NCBI GenBank assembly: GCA_025642065.1
Contig: JAODUP010000582.1
Coordinates: 226,001-290,000 of the forward strand
Origin: Paralvinella palmiformis
Taxonomy: Eukaryota > Annelida > Polychaeta > Terebellida > Alvinellidae
Length of the DNA: 64,000 nt
Direction of reading: 5' to 3'
Both the position numbers and the translations under genes were made by a program. The notes under the pieces are model-generated. The model had not been told where the DNA came from, made no database searches, and was given only the letters and a program-made list of their open reading frames with translations. Every line of letters starts with the position of its first letter. Position 1 is the first letter of the stretch. Shown piece by piece: positions 1 to 24,389 of the stretch.

Positions 1-95
1 TCTGCCCCCCCGAGAGAGAGATGGACAGACAGCAGTCATGTATACATTACCAGAAACCGTATAGCCAAACAGTGGAATGATAATTGTTACTATTA

Positions 96-12856
<12,761 letters not shown>

Positions 12857-12955
12857 CTGCAAAAAAGAGTTTTTCAGTTAGAGCACAAATATAAACAGAA
12901 ATATACATGCAAACTACAGAAATCTTTATTAATACGTGGAACCAAACCAACATAG

Positions 12956-13560
12956 CAGGGTTGGCAAGTTTATGACACAATTTAAAAAACCGTGGATTAA
13001 TCCAGGGTTTATGACATGATATTATCATAAACTGTCAAAAGCCTATTTTGATATTATAGTAATCAAACACATGTGTTGTTTGTAGCCAAAATCAATTGAC
13101 CTGATTGGTCTGCTATTTGTTTTAGAGCTCTTGGGTTGGCGCTTGTGTATATATGTGGTTGACAATGCATGGAATGACAGTGGCTTCAGTTAATAATCCT
13201 CCATGTGGCAAGAGCTCAATATATCTGCTATTCTGATTCTATTAGTCCATCTTATAGCTTTCATATGAAATATTGGTTACATATTGGTTCAGAATGGGTG
13301 GTCCAACATCCACAATGAGCCGATTGTGGACAGCTGTCTCCAGATGGATAACTAGTCATTCCTGTTGGATTCATAGGACACAGTCTCCATGACAAAGTCT
13401 GGTGAAAACTGCAAGACTCTTGCACAGAAATCCATCAAAATAGCCAAGGACAAGTTTGATTGTGTTATGACTTGTGTTGTCACTGATAATGCTAGGAACA
13501 TGGATAAGACGAGAGATGGTCCCAAGGAAGATGATTCCTCACTAGTTCTGTATCATCGGT
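12956..13560 (+). mobile_element. hAT-type element remnant (DUF659 transposase piece)
   Basis: The left end cagggttggcaagtttatg starts with CAG as hAT termini do. At about 13290-13535 the plus strand reads NGWSNIHNEPIVDS, then (with two stops) AKDKFDCVMTCVVTDNARNM, which fits the DUF659 region of hAT-type transposases where a conserved VTDNA-NM motif closes the first catalytic segment. No intact ORF and no clear right terminus. Confidence 0.6.
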
Positions 13561-13574
13561 AATGAAGCATGTCG

Positions 13575-13815
13575 TGGATATCTATATAAGCAAAGTGGCA
13601 GGAGTGGGAGTTCGACCACAGTGCAGGGCTTGTCTTGTAGAAACCCCTGGCTGTCGCCTATTGGACACAGCCAAACACACACAGTGCAGGGTGGATTGAC
13701 CACACATATATATATACATAGTGACAGTGTAGACTTTTGAGATGTTTTCAGTCGCTAATTGCTTTTAGTGGTGTATTGTTGCATATTGCTTCAAAGTAAA
13801 CACAAAACACTCAAG
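13575..13815 (+). repeat. Unnamed 'gttcgacc' repeat, copy 1, holding a 51-bp SINE B end
   Basis: Shares agcaaagtggcaggag...gttcgacca and ggtggattgaccacacat with the copy at 15650-15700. At 13629-13679 it is interrupted by 51 bp matching the 3' end of SINE B, flanked by cacagtgcaggg at 13617-13628 and 13680-13691. Confidence 0.6.
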
Positions 13816-14890
13816 AAGTTGCCCATTTTGTCTTCCTTGACCCGCACACTAAATGGTCTCATGGAGTGGGGTGTTGTTAAGTGGAGCCTCCCCAATCTGC
13901 AGTATCCATGTGTGTTGGGAGATGCCTCTCAACTTCTGAGATATTTTTCTTGGGAAAGCCTGCCTGGATACTCAAATCGGATGGTTGAATCCAGAAGTTT
14001 AAGACTCAGAGTTGTAAACTTCTGGATTTAACAGTCCGATTCACACCAAACGCTACATGGAACAATTGGTTTTGTCGCAGATCACACATGTGGAATCACG
14101 TTCTTACGTTTAAATGTGTTCCATTTTTTGTCTGATTCACATAACTGATATATGGAATATTGGCTGTAAGCTTATTAAAATACTTTTCACTGACGATTAA
14201 CGACAAAAAGAAAATATGGGAGAGAACTAATGGAAGGATATATGTTATACAAATATATGTTTTTTTTGACTGACCCTGTGTTTTCAGTGAATTTTCCCAA
14301 CCGGCCCTAATTTTTGAGAGGCAACTTTTCCATAAAACAGATATTAAAAAAACAATGGTCTGGCTAGGCTCATGGTATACATTTGCCAGTTCACTCCCAG
14401 TGACCTTCACACTATTTTGTCAACAATAATATAAATAAATACATAGCCTATATTAAAAAAAAATTATTACTTATGTTTTGTGTCTTTAAAGTTTTATTAA
14501 AACATAACCACTGGACAGTTTGACCAGAAATGCATTTTTTACATGAACCAGGAATATAAATTTTGTAATTTAACCTATATTTGAAGTGGACTGAGGTTAG
14601 TAACCAACACAGACTTATTTTGAAGATAGGCATATTGCCCAAATGTTTAGCAATCCAATAATGGTAGACTGATGGATGATAGTTCTAGGTTTGAGATAAT
14701 ATGCAAGATACTTCAACTTGGTCTGCTTTTCATTTTTCAACTGCATTTAACAGTAAGATTTTGTCTTGGCTGTGTATATACATGTAAATATTGCTGTTTC
14801 ACATACATGTTTAGGCATACAGTAGACAATGGGTCAAGGGACTGCCATAGGCAATGAGATGATGTTAGAGATGAAACACCCTTCAGACAG
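13816..14890. other. Non-coding stretch, no gene seen
   Basis: Open frames here are short, have no recognisable domain and lack convincing splice contexts. Probably intron or intergenic sequence upstream of KAT2 exon 1. Confidence 0.5.
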
Positions 14891-14893
14891 ACA

Positions 14894-14895
<2 letters not shown>

Positions 14896-14930
<35 letters not shown>
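14896..14930. repeat. (TA)n microsatellite
   Basis: Uninterrupted alternating TA next to a SINE A-like fragment (gatgaaacacccttcagaca at 14871-14890). Confidence 0.9.
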
Positions 14931-14960
14931 TTTGAAAGAAATGTCAAAGACACTCCAGAC

Positions 14961-15279
14961 CAGACATGGGGTCAATTCCATTTTGTCAATTCCGATTGGC
15001 ATCAGATTTATCAATTCCAATTTTAACCGCCTTTTTTAACCTACTACTTTTTACCATTAGTAGGTACTCTGAGTACCTACTTGCAGTACCTACTCTGTGT
15101 AGTTTATATTCCAAAATAGGATTGTCTTAGAAGAAATATTTCTGAATTAAAAAATTAAATGATAAATTAATTTGGGGATTTAATTCCAAATTTATCAATT
15201 CCAATTCCATTTTTTTAAATAATCAATTTCAGACTTGACCATCAATTCCTATTCCAGAACTGAATTGACCCCATGTCTG
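14961..15279. mobile_element. Short non-autonomous hAT-type element (element X family)
   Basis: Inverted termini cagacatggggtcaattc on the left and gaattgaccccatgtctg on the right enclose about 320 bp with repeated 'caattcc' words. The same termini bound the larger element at 51406-52779. No 8-bp target duplication is visible (ctccagac versus ggtacatg). Confidence 0.7.
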
Positions 15280-15498
15280 GGTACATGATCTATATTGTCT
15301 TTGTTAATCGTATAAAATGATGTATTGTGTGGTTTATTTCCTTCCAAAAAACAACTTTTAATAATTTACAGTTTTGCATCCAGACGACACAAAAAGATCT
15401 GTTGATATTATAGTAATAAATTCCTTCTCAGCTTGTGAGAAGATTAAGAAGTTTTTTACTGTCGCAATTACGGCAATGCTAATAAATTGTAATTCACT

Positions 15499-16750
15499 AG
15501 GGGAGAGGTGGGGAGGTTCGACCACCTTACATTTCAATGGTTTGATTTTAGTATATGTGATACAGAAAACGACAAGAAGTACTTTTCTATCGGGCTCTTA
15601 ATGCTTAATGTTCCTAATAAGGTATTGATCATGTGATTTTTATTTACATAAGCAAAGTGGCGGGAGGGGAGGTTCGACCATGGTGCGGGGTGGTTTGACC
15701 ACACATTCAGTATTCATTTTTGATTTCTTTTCACGATTCATATGTCAGCATATATATATAATATATATAGATATAATACTTGATAAATTCATGCATTTAC
15801 AAGACGTAAAATTTTATTATATATCTATAACATGGTACATGATGATTGATTAATGTTTTACGGCCACTTTTGTACACATGGTAGGTTAAATAGGACAAGC
15901 AACTTCCGAAGGATATGAAGTGAAGTCTAAGTTGAAACACCCTTCAGATATCCCCACGCTGAGATTCGAATACGGGTGGTAGTGATCTGTGGTCCAACAC
16001 ACTAACAACTAGACCATGGAGGCGCCCCATGATCATTTTATAAAACTAATAAATCTTCATTTCAACTCGTCCACAATTTGATTCATTTATTTGCAATAAA
16101 CGAAGACCAATAATTACAGCATATCATAATATTACTATTTCATTTGTACAAAGAAAAAACTCAAAATAAGTGTAGCTAATTAACAACAAGTCAGAGAAAA
16201 GTCTACCACAATACTGGGCTTTGCGTCTGATGTAAATTAGGCTATAAAACATCACATGACTGCTACACGATTCATAAGGCTGTACCTGGAGAAAATTATT
16301 GTACTAACAGTTTATGTAAATTAGAAATACGTCACATGATCTTTATCTGACGACCCATTTAGGATAATGATACAGAAATTATAGTCTACAAAGAGTGAAT
16401 CGACAAAATGGACCACTTTTGTTTCCCTTGTTATTTCTAAACTTATTGACTTAAGGCTACATGAAAGGTACATTTTATTTCTACATACATTAATTGTTTG
16501 AAAGGATACCACACAGAAAGCTAACGAATATCAAACGCTGTGAAAATCTAACACAAACTGAAAGGCACAAATGTTGCTTACAGACTTTTGAAATGTTGAC
16601 ACCAAGTGGCAAAAGTTTGAATTTTTATATGCCCACTTTCAGACGTTAATTGTTTTTTGATAGTTTATTGTTTTATTGAGTGTAATAAATGAAGAATAGG
16701 GTTTTAATATTGTGGTCGATTTTCCCCACCTGGTCCACACCTCTCCCCTA
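15499..16750. mobile_element. Candidate DNA element with imperfect inverted ends
   Basis: The left end aggggagaggtggggaggtt with gttcgaccac faces a right end whose reverse complement reads aggggagaggtgtggacc with aatcgaccac. The interior contains the 'gttcgacc' repeat and a SINE A copy. No transposase seen; family not identified. Confidence 0.4.
15840..16028 (-). repeat. SINE A copy
   Basis: Full body with tail gatgattgattaatgtttta on the left, box B-like gattcgaatacgg, and a head ending accatggaggcgcccc on the right. Confidence 0.8.
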
Positions 16751-16759
16751 ATTGGTGAC

Positions 16760-17940
16760 ATAAATTCATGATATTTATTAGCTTGAATACCGCTCTCTGG
16801 TGCCTGAGGAGAGCTTGACCGCTCTACCTATGCTAAATTGGAGAGGTTTCACTTAACTTTTTTACAGGTCGTGACGAAATTAAAAGTTATGTTCTTTGAA
16901 TAACACTCACATTCATTGATTCAGCGGGACATTATGGTACACAAGATTGCTCATCATAACACTAATAAATGTGAATTTAATAGGCAATAACTCAACAGTT
17001 CGCAATCTTGGCCACCTGTCGTTTGATCATGTGACACTGAAAATGCTAACTACGAATACAGTTGCGCAAAATAATGTTCCACACTACAATTTAAACACAA
17101 CTTAACAATATAAGCCTATGATTGTCCTTATGATTTATTTATTAAAATTACATAATATCGCTGAGGTATTAGACGCAAAATTAATTATATTATGGAGATC
17201 AATTAACACGTGGTGCTACAAACGCGCTCTAAATATTTTGTTGGAGGGTGTATTTATTTAGGATTGCTCAATCAAATCAACACTGACATCATGCGCAACA
17301 CACATTGGCTAGATATTTATCTGATTAAAATGTGTATAACTTTCTTTATATGTTACCTATTGACATAATTCAAACTGTATATGGTTATGTTTGTATGCCT
17401 TTTTTTTATCAAACTACCAAATTATTTTTTATGAAAGTGCCTACAGGCTACATTATGATTAGGACGAAATGTCCTGTTTCCGATTTATTTAGTTAGTTAA
17501 CCATGGCATCACTGGGCATCAGCATGATCAGGTAGACTAGACTACCAACTATTTGTCAGAGTTATATAAAAGCAATGTAAACATCAGACAGCAAACTGTT
17601 TGCTAACTTAAATATATATCATAAAACAAACCTGAATTATGTGAAATAGTAGTATGAAGTCAAGATAAAAATAATATAAAGCAACCAATATTCTAGTTTT
17701 TGTCACAACAAGCCATTACACAAGTCCCGGCAATAGAAAAAGCTGGCTGCTGATTGGCTAATATTTGTTTTATCGCATATTAACAAGAGAGCGCTCATTT
17801 CCTCCGCGATACATCGAACAAAGGTTTTTATCACAAATATTAGCTAGATCTAGATCTATACCTTGATACTGGATATACAAAATATTGAGGCAATGTCTGT
17901 TTTTTTCTTCAGTCTTGACTGTTACACTTAAATTATCTAC
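16760..17940. other. AT-rich non-coding stretch
   Basis: No domain-bearing frame or convincing exon seen. It may contain the unseen 5' UTR exon or promoter of KAT2, but no element decides this. Confidence 0.4.
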
Positions 17941-17949
17941 CGACCATTT

Positions 17950-18335
17950 TATTGGTAAATTGTATTGCTCCGCGTACCAAGACTAATCTAACCTCGACTT
18001 GAATGCGTTTAATGAAGCCTCAACGATCACTCCAGCGGAAAACGAGTTCCAGTCATTTATAACTCTTTGGATGAATAATTTCTGTCCATGCCCAATTTAA
18101 CCTGTCGTATACTTAATCTAGTATACCTCTCTACCATCTTCGAGCAGACGATTCAGTATTTATCTTAAAGAACAACTGCTGGGCCACTGACCAGTCGACT
18201 CCCTTTATGATCTTATATACACCTGTAACATCTACGCCTGTCGTATTCCAGTGATGGTTATATCTTATGGGAGATGCTTCAGCTCAACAATCACCAGGGT
18301 TGCCCGTCTTTGGATCTACTCAATATCTCCCCATC
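17950..18335 (-). mobile_element. Degenerate LINE ORF2 3' tail
   Basis: The minus strand reads VDVTGVYKIIKGVDWS and further on INDWNSFSAGVIVEASLNAF followed by KSRLD, the usual C-terminal 'VYKI-x-KG ... VNDWNSLP ... SLNAFKSRLD' pattern of non-LTR retrotransposon ORF2 proteins. Frame breaks are present. Confidence 0.6.
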
Positions 18336-18339
18336 ACAT

Positions 18340-20600
18340 CTGGACAGACATAAGGTAATCAATTCGGAAATAAATTACCTGTAAACAAGTTTAAGTAATT
18401 TAGTAATCAGCTTAAGAAGTAATTTAGTAATCAGTTTAAGAAGAGACTTATTAATAATTATTAAAGTATTGTCGGTGCCACTGCGGGATTTCCGCAACTG
18501 GAGTATATTCCATCTGGTATTTTGTGACATAGTTCCTGTCCTGTAGAACCATATATGTGTACTGAGACTTTATAATTGCCACTCGTCACTAAATATAACA
18601 GACGTATCACAGGTAAATAGTCCTGGTGACTATGTGACACATCAGCAAACATATAATTAATATATAGAGATGTATTTAGAATTGTATTATATTATTATGC
18701 TAAATGCTTGCTGAATAAATATTATATCGTATCGTATGGATCTTGGATGTCAGATAACACTTCCATATTCTTAAATGCGGAAGGACCATAAATTGTGGTG
18801 AATAGTCTAAACAGGGTGGTATAGTGCCGAGACATAAGTAAAGATGGCTCCTATCAGCCCTATAGCAGTTGCGTTTTGTTTACCGCATTGGAGACATATG
18901 GGCATGACATTTAAACTCTTCATCAGTGATGACTATCGGGTTCTATGTTAAATCAGTATTCATCGTGTATTCCATCCTTCGATTTGAACAGCTTATAGAT
19001 GGAGACTTTTACACTTACACATCTACGGGCCCAATTGATAAGATGTCGCGATCTTCAAGCTTCAGGACCGCTCGGTAAAGCTTTGTTATGGTAATAATTA
19101 AATCGTCCACGGTTTACCGTGTCTATGAAAATGCTCTCACCAATTTAAATCTATTCAGGCAATAAAACTGACTATTATGCAGTAATACAAGCAAGTCATC
19201 AACTCCATATAGATTTAAGAAAGACATTTTTGGTATCAGAAACATACACTGCAATGACCGTATAGACCTGAGGTTCAACGAATGAAATATGTCTGACATC
19301 CGTATCAGACAATCTCCCGAAGTATATTATTTTTCTGGATATGTTATTACATTACCTAGCAGAAACGCCAGTTCCAACAGCCTTCATCGAAGGAACCTCC
19401 ATGGTAAACAAAACTCAAATTAACCGCCAAATTGGATACTTTGGAATCGAGCCAAGGTACATATGTTTAATGTATGCCACGTTTTCCCCAGAAAATCGCT
19501 CCCGTCCGTCACACGTCTGATATGTGACGAGCGCCTCGAGGCAAAACAAATAACTGACTAGCTCTTTGTTTTAGTAACAACCAATGTACGCTTCTGTTTC
19601 ACATTTACACATACATACACCTCCCCCATTTTACCCGGGAGCCAGCAACATTAGTAACTTCTTCAGTACGGAACCAGTTTTACACCACATGTTATTCTAA
19701 GGCGTTGTATAGAGTTTAATATATTTATACATAACATAACAATCAACATTATTAGTACAGATGGCATCAAAAGTAATATCAAATAGACTGGTTTTATCCA
19801 TTTTTCCGGCTCCGTTCACATACAACTGAATAAAAAGGAGGTTTCAAGGTTCTATATGTTGGAGAAAACGTGAAACACGATTAAGTGATATTCGTCAAAA
19901 AGGAGAGATACTTGCTAAAATTTTGCATCAGGTAAAATATATTCTTTTAGTGAAAGGCGGACAAATATTATTAGCACACGACGTTGACGCATGACAACAA
20001 CTTTTAATTGATAACTAAAAAATGTTTACACCTTGAATATCTATAATTAATGTAATACATCACATATCTATCCACAGGATTCTGCTGGGACATTAATTCT
20101 CCGTTCCAGTGCCTTTTCACCAGTCACCAAAACAGAAACACGTGCGCGAGTGCGCTGGCACCCGCCACGCGCAAGCCATAGTACACGCACATACACACGG
20201 TGCATTCATTTAACATACATTTTGTACAGACTCGCGAAAAGTATATGGTGTTAGTCTCGGTTTCAAATTGCATTATATAAATAAACCAAAACATTACATT
20301 AACTAGACATGTACCGGTAGGAACTTGGCCATTGAAGCATGCATATAATGTATGCTTACTACGTGCGTGTCTTAGACGTGACTAGCTAATTAATTATACA
20401 AAAAACAAAAATACACACAAAAACACACCACACCTTGGGTATCTACTATAGGTGACGGTTGGTCAGGTTCTATTTAAATGAATATTTATGACTAAAGACA
20501 CGCATTTCTCCAAAAATGTTACCAGTCAGTGATATTTGTTTGACCTTGATTGATGTTAAAGTCACCTGAGAGGTGTAGCTGACTTTTTAGGGGAATAAGG
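18340..20600. other. Non-coding stretch
   Basis: No recognisable gene. It includes a small local tandem at about 18390-18450 (aagtaatttagtaatcag twice). No other structure supported. Confidence 0.45.
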
Positions 20601-20689
20601 TCATGAGATGAAATACTCACCGACACCGACCCCCCACCAACTCATCCCCGATCCAAAACAATAGTATTATCAGTGAGTGAATAGTTTGT

Positions 20690-20830
20690 TGAGAAATATC
20701 GCCAAGATGTCGCTTCGTAGAGGAACATCCCAGACACAGGTTACGTTGAGTCTCGAACTCTGAGCTGAAGATTTGCATCCACACACACGTATTGTGCTCT
20801 CTCTCTCTCTCTCTCTCTCTATCTCGGTGT
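20690..20830 (-). repeat. SINE D-like repeat with (CT)n tract
   Basis: Box B-like gagttcgagactcaacg (minus strand) and the downstream gggatgttcctctacgaa match copies near 21.6 and 25.0 kb. A (CT)n tract follows at 20791-20820. Confidence 0.5.
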
Positions 20831-21352
20831 GTGTGCGCGTGCGCGACCATACGAACACACGCATATAATATATATGGTTCATCTGGTTGTCTTGCAAGGC
20901 ACAAGGTGCTCTACCGTGTACGTTAGATAATCATACCTTATTGTGCTACGTTAAAATGTGCTATTTTATTGTCTCCATTTCAGATACAACGACATATAAA
21001 ACCTACATAATACAGAATAGAAGATAAAAAGTTATAGACGAATCAGACCGAATTATCAGAGTTTATATAAGAATATACGATACGACACAATTAATTGGCT
21101 AGAAAAGAGCAATAGAAATAATATTTAGAGAACAATCCTTCAGATAGAGTACATTTTTTTCAATTATATTTTAAGGTGTAGACATTTTTATTCGTGATTA
21201 AATAAAGATATCAAAGATAAAGCGAATTATTTTGTATGTTTTTCTCATCGGAAGATAGCTATCCTATCTCTTGCAGATGTTCGTTTGCCAGTACACTCCC
21301 GAACTAATCTTAGGTTTTATTCCGGCTTCCGACGTTTCTCTTTAGTATTGTG

Positions 21353-21522
21353 GGGGCCCCTCCGTGGTCTAGTTGGTAGCGTGTTCGACCACAGATCACT
21401 ACCACCCGAGTCAGAATCTCGGCGTAGGCATATCTGAAGGATGTTTCATCTTTGACTTCACCTCATTACCCTTGGAGCTTGCTCGGCCCATTTAGCATCA
21501 TCATCACCATCATCATCATCAT
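21353..21522 (+). repeat. SINE A copy, plus orientation
   Basis: Head cctccgtggtctagttgg has a textbook box A. A degraded box B is in cgagtcagaatctcgg. Body catatctgaaggatgtttca, ending in an (ATC)n tail. It is not a functional tRNA gene: no cloverleaf continues after the head. Confidence 0.85.
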
Positions 21523-21574
21523 CTACATAGTGAGAGTGAATGTCATCATTTACATCTAGTAAGCAGAATGAAGG

Positions 21575-21700
21575 CCAATGCATGTTCTTACACAATAGAT
21601 ATATAAAACATTCCACAGAGACAGGTACGAGTCAGAGTCGAACCCTTAACCTTGATGTTTTCAGCGCAATGTTCTAATCACTGTGCTAGCTGAACTCCAT
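21575..21700 (-). repeat. SINE D-like repeat
   Basis: On the minus strand: gcacagtgattagaacattg (box A region) and gggttcgactctg (box B), followed by tctctgtggaatgttt. A tRNA-derived repeat of the family also seen at 25.0 kb. Confidence 0.5.
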
Positions 21701-21783
21701 ATAATGTGGATATGTTGACAATCAACTTAGAACAAAGACATATATGTGCCATATCGTTGGATACCCAATATAATATGGGAAAT

Positions 21784-21937
21784 GTTATTGTCTTATGGAC
21801 ACTTTTGGGCACATGTAGGCTAAATGGGTCAAGTAATCTTTAGAGGCAACGATAAGGAACATGAGATGAAACACCCCTCAGGTATAGTTAGGCCGGGATT
21901 TGATCTCCGGGGCTAGAGATCTATGGCTAAACAAGGT
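21784..21937 (-). repeat. SINE A copy, diverged
   Basis: Recognisable body: cacttttgggcacatgtagg, gctaaatgggtcaag, gatgaaacacccctcagg, gccgggatttgatctcc. Confidence 0.65.
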
Positions 21938-22093
21938 ATTGGTTTATCCAATGAGCTTCCTTAACTAAAATACCAAATGTTTGGCAGACTTTTAAGCTGC
22001 AGTAATATAGTATGTTAAGCTGCAGTAATGCAGTATGTTAAGCTGCAGTAATACAGCTATTTGTTAAGATTGTCTTACACCTAGATGTAAAAT

Positions 22094-22250
22094 ATTGTCA
22101 GTTTACGCCCACTCTTGTGCTCTGGGTAAGTTCAAGAGGCCAAGAAACTCAAAATAATACGAGGCGAAGTCAAAGATGAAACACCCTTCAGGCATAACTG
22201 TGCCAATATTTGAAACCCGACGTTATAGGTTTTTCCCCCCTGCTAGTTCA
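22094..22250 (-). repeat. SINE A copy, diverged
   Basis: Contains tttacgcccactcttgtgct, gaggcgaagtcaaagatgaa and acacccttcaggcataac. A short 'ttaagctgcagtaatacag' tandem lies just left of it at about 21990-22060. Confidence 0.65.
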
Positions 22251-22259
22251 GTCACAATG

Positions 22260-23390
22260 GCTTCTTTATCGTAGACCTAATCATTTATCGAAATAACACT
22301 GCCTCATTAATATTTACATGTCTGTCTGTCCGTCTGTCTGTATGGTCTGTGGGTATTCTTTTAAAGGTTTCGACTTACCGTTCCGGCTTTTTTACCCTTC
22401 GAGATCGTGTGATTACCGTCGAATCACTTTTAGTAGGAAACAACGAACAAATAATAATAGACTTTTTAAGGCTATTTCTTATCACAAAAGTTGAGTAGAA
22501 AAAAAAAAAAACATCCAAATAATTAAAGTACTATGTCGAGCTAATTGCTAGTCTAATAATACACTCATGATTGAGTATAACAGTCCTTCAAACTTTTTAC
22601 ATTATCCTTATTTATTTCCATTAAAAGTTGATAATCTCAGGATCCTCATAGAATTTCCTGTTCAAAATATTTACGCGTTAGAGTCCGAATTCTGGAGAAC
22701 GTTTCTGAATATTAATATATCCACAAATGTTGATTATTTTAGTGATTTACTGACATATGTCTGATGGACGACTCATCGGGGAAACAATCAACGAAGACAG
22801 CGATCTCAAAGCCGAGAACTTTCATAAATGGACCGCAGTTTTATTGATGAGACAACCGTTCTACTAAAATATATCATGCCAACGTAATTCTCTCCTAATT
22901 CCCAGTGGGATATCTTTGAATGAAATAGTCGATTGGAAATATAAAAATTAGATCAGTGAGGTTCTTCTGTCCTTTTGTGATCGAGATGATTCAAATTTCA
23001 GTGTTATATTACAACCGCCACCCTCCCCCGTACGGATATTACAAAACAAATCACATTCAACAAACAAGAAAATATCGATATTTGCAATATGAAAGGAAAA
23101 TATCCGATTTGGGGTAGTACAAATTTTTTTTAAAGTGAGCATAATTTGGAAGAAAATATAATTTAAAACAAAATTAATTTCCCGTTTTAATTAAGGTACA
23201 TCCGTTCTTTTGTTTAATATTAATTTTACATACATGACAACAAATCTTTAAGAGATGTACAAAGAACAACGATGCTTAGTTTTTTCAATTACTTTTTTTC
23301 TTTCTACAGCTATACACTGATTATTTCTTATTCCCCGTTAGTCAAGGTTTATCTGTAGACTATGGTGTCTTCCTGCATGTTGTAAGCGTT
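22260..23390. other. Non-coding stretch
   Basis: No gene or mobile element recognised. A poly-A run lies at about 22499-22512. Confidence 0.45.
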
Positions 23391-23391
23391 T

Positions 23392-23394
<3 letters not shown>

Positions 23395-23424
<30 letters not shown>
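23395..23424. repeat. (GT)n microsatellite
   Basis: Uninterrupted GT repeats. Confidence 0.9.
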
Positions 23425-23487
23425 ATACGTGCAGATATCTCATTAAACTCAATTTAATTAGTAACCCTAATTAATCTCGATTCCCAG

Positions 23488-23640
23488 TGACCTAGTTGAC
23501 CACATACTTGTACCACCTGGCAAACCCCGAGCCGGCTACGACTGGAGAATGTTTCATCCTTCACTTCGCATCATTACCTTTGCTCGGCCCAGTTAGTCAA
23601 CCATGCGCACCAAAGGTAGCATAAAACAGCAATATTGACA
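23488..23640 (+). repeat. SINE A copy, plus orientation, diverged
   Basis: Contains gacctagttgaccacat, the body gtttcatccttcacttcgca, tcattacctttgctcggccc and the tail kaaaacagcaatattgac, matching the family end. Confidence 0.6.
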
Positions 23641-24089
23641 TTTTACCCAGGCTTCTTTCAAACAGTGTTCCAATACCCAGCCGTGTCAAAAGTGATTGAC
23701 ACGTGTCGTCAATGTATGTGTCCCACGCCGTTAAGTGTCCCAGATAAAAACTTTTCCTCAAATATTAGTCCACCGACATATCAAATAACCATTCTTCAAT
23801 GTACGCCAAGTACTTATTTTTCTAAATATGCATTATGACTATTTGACATGAACTACCTGACCCCCCCCCCTCTCCAGCCGATAAGTTAGCAATCGAAACA
23901 TGAAACGCTTACAATTTCAACCCTGAGAAAAATTAAGATATATTCATAAATATCGAGGTGTGGTAATAATGATTTTATTGTTTTCAACAATTAAGATATT
24001 ATATTCCCTTACTGTACTAATTACGTTGATACCAAATCCCAGCAATGGCACACGGAACATGTTTTTAATGGGCCGTATTACGGTGAGGG

Positions 24090-24382
24090 TGTTGATGATG
24101 ATTGATGTTTTACGGCCATTTTTCTGCACAAGGTAGGCTAAATGGGCCGAGCGACCTCCAAAGGTAATGAAGCGAAGTCAAAGATGAAACACCCTCGAGA
24201 TATGCCCACACGTGTGTGAGGGAGAGATAGAGAGTGTGTATGTGTGTATGTAAGAGTGTGTGTGTGTGTGTGTGTGTGATTGTATGTATGACGGTACTGG
24301 CATCGAGTATTAAAAACTCTACACATTTAAATCTACACATCCATAAAGTTCCACATTCGTAATCGTCTGTAAACTGATAGAT
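24090..24382 (-). repeat. SINE A tail fused to a microsatellite and unique tail (composite, copy 1)
   Basis: The SINE A body runs 24090-24215, then cccacacgtgtgtgagggag, a GA/GT microsatellite, and gtatgacggtactggcat to gtctgtaaactgatag. The whole composite recurs at 30530-30842. Confidence 0.8.
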
Positions 24383-24389
24383 AGAACCA

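Noticed and set aside
20617..20904. 95-codon minus-strand gene
   Set aside because: The frame runs over a (CT)n tract and a SINE D-like repeat.
21353..21440. tRNA gene on the plus strand
   Set aside because: Box A is perfect but the sequence after it does not fold to a cloverleaf and continues into the SINE A body and (ATC)n tail; it is a SINE head.
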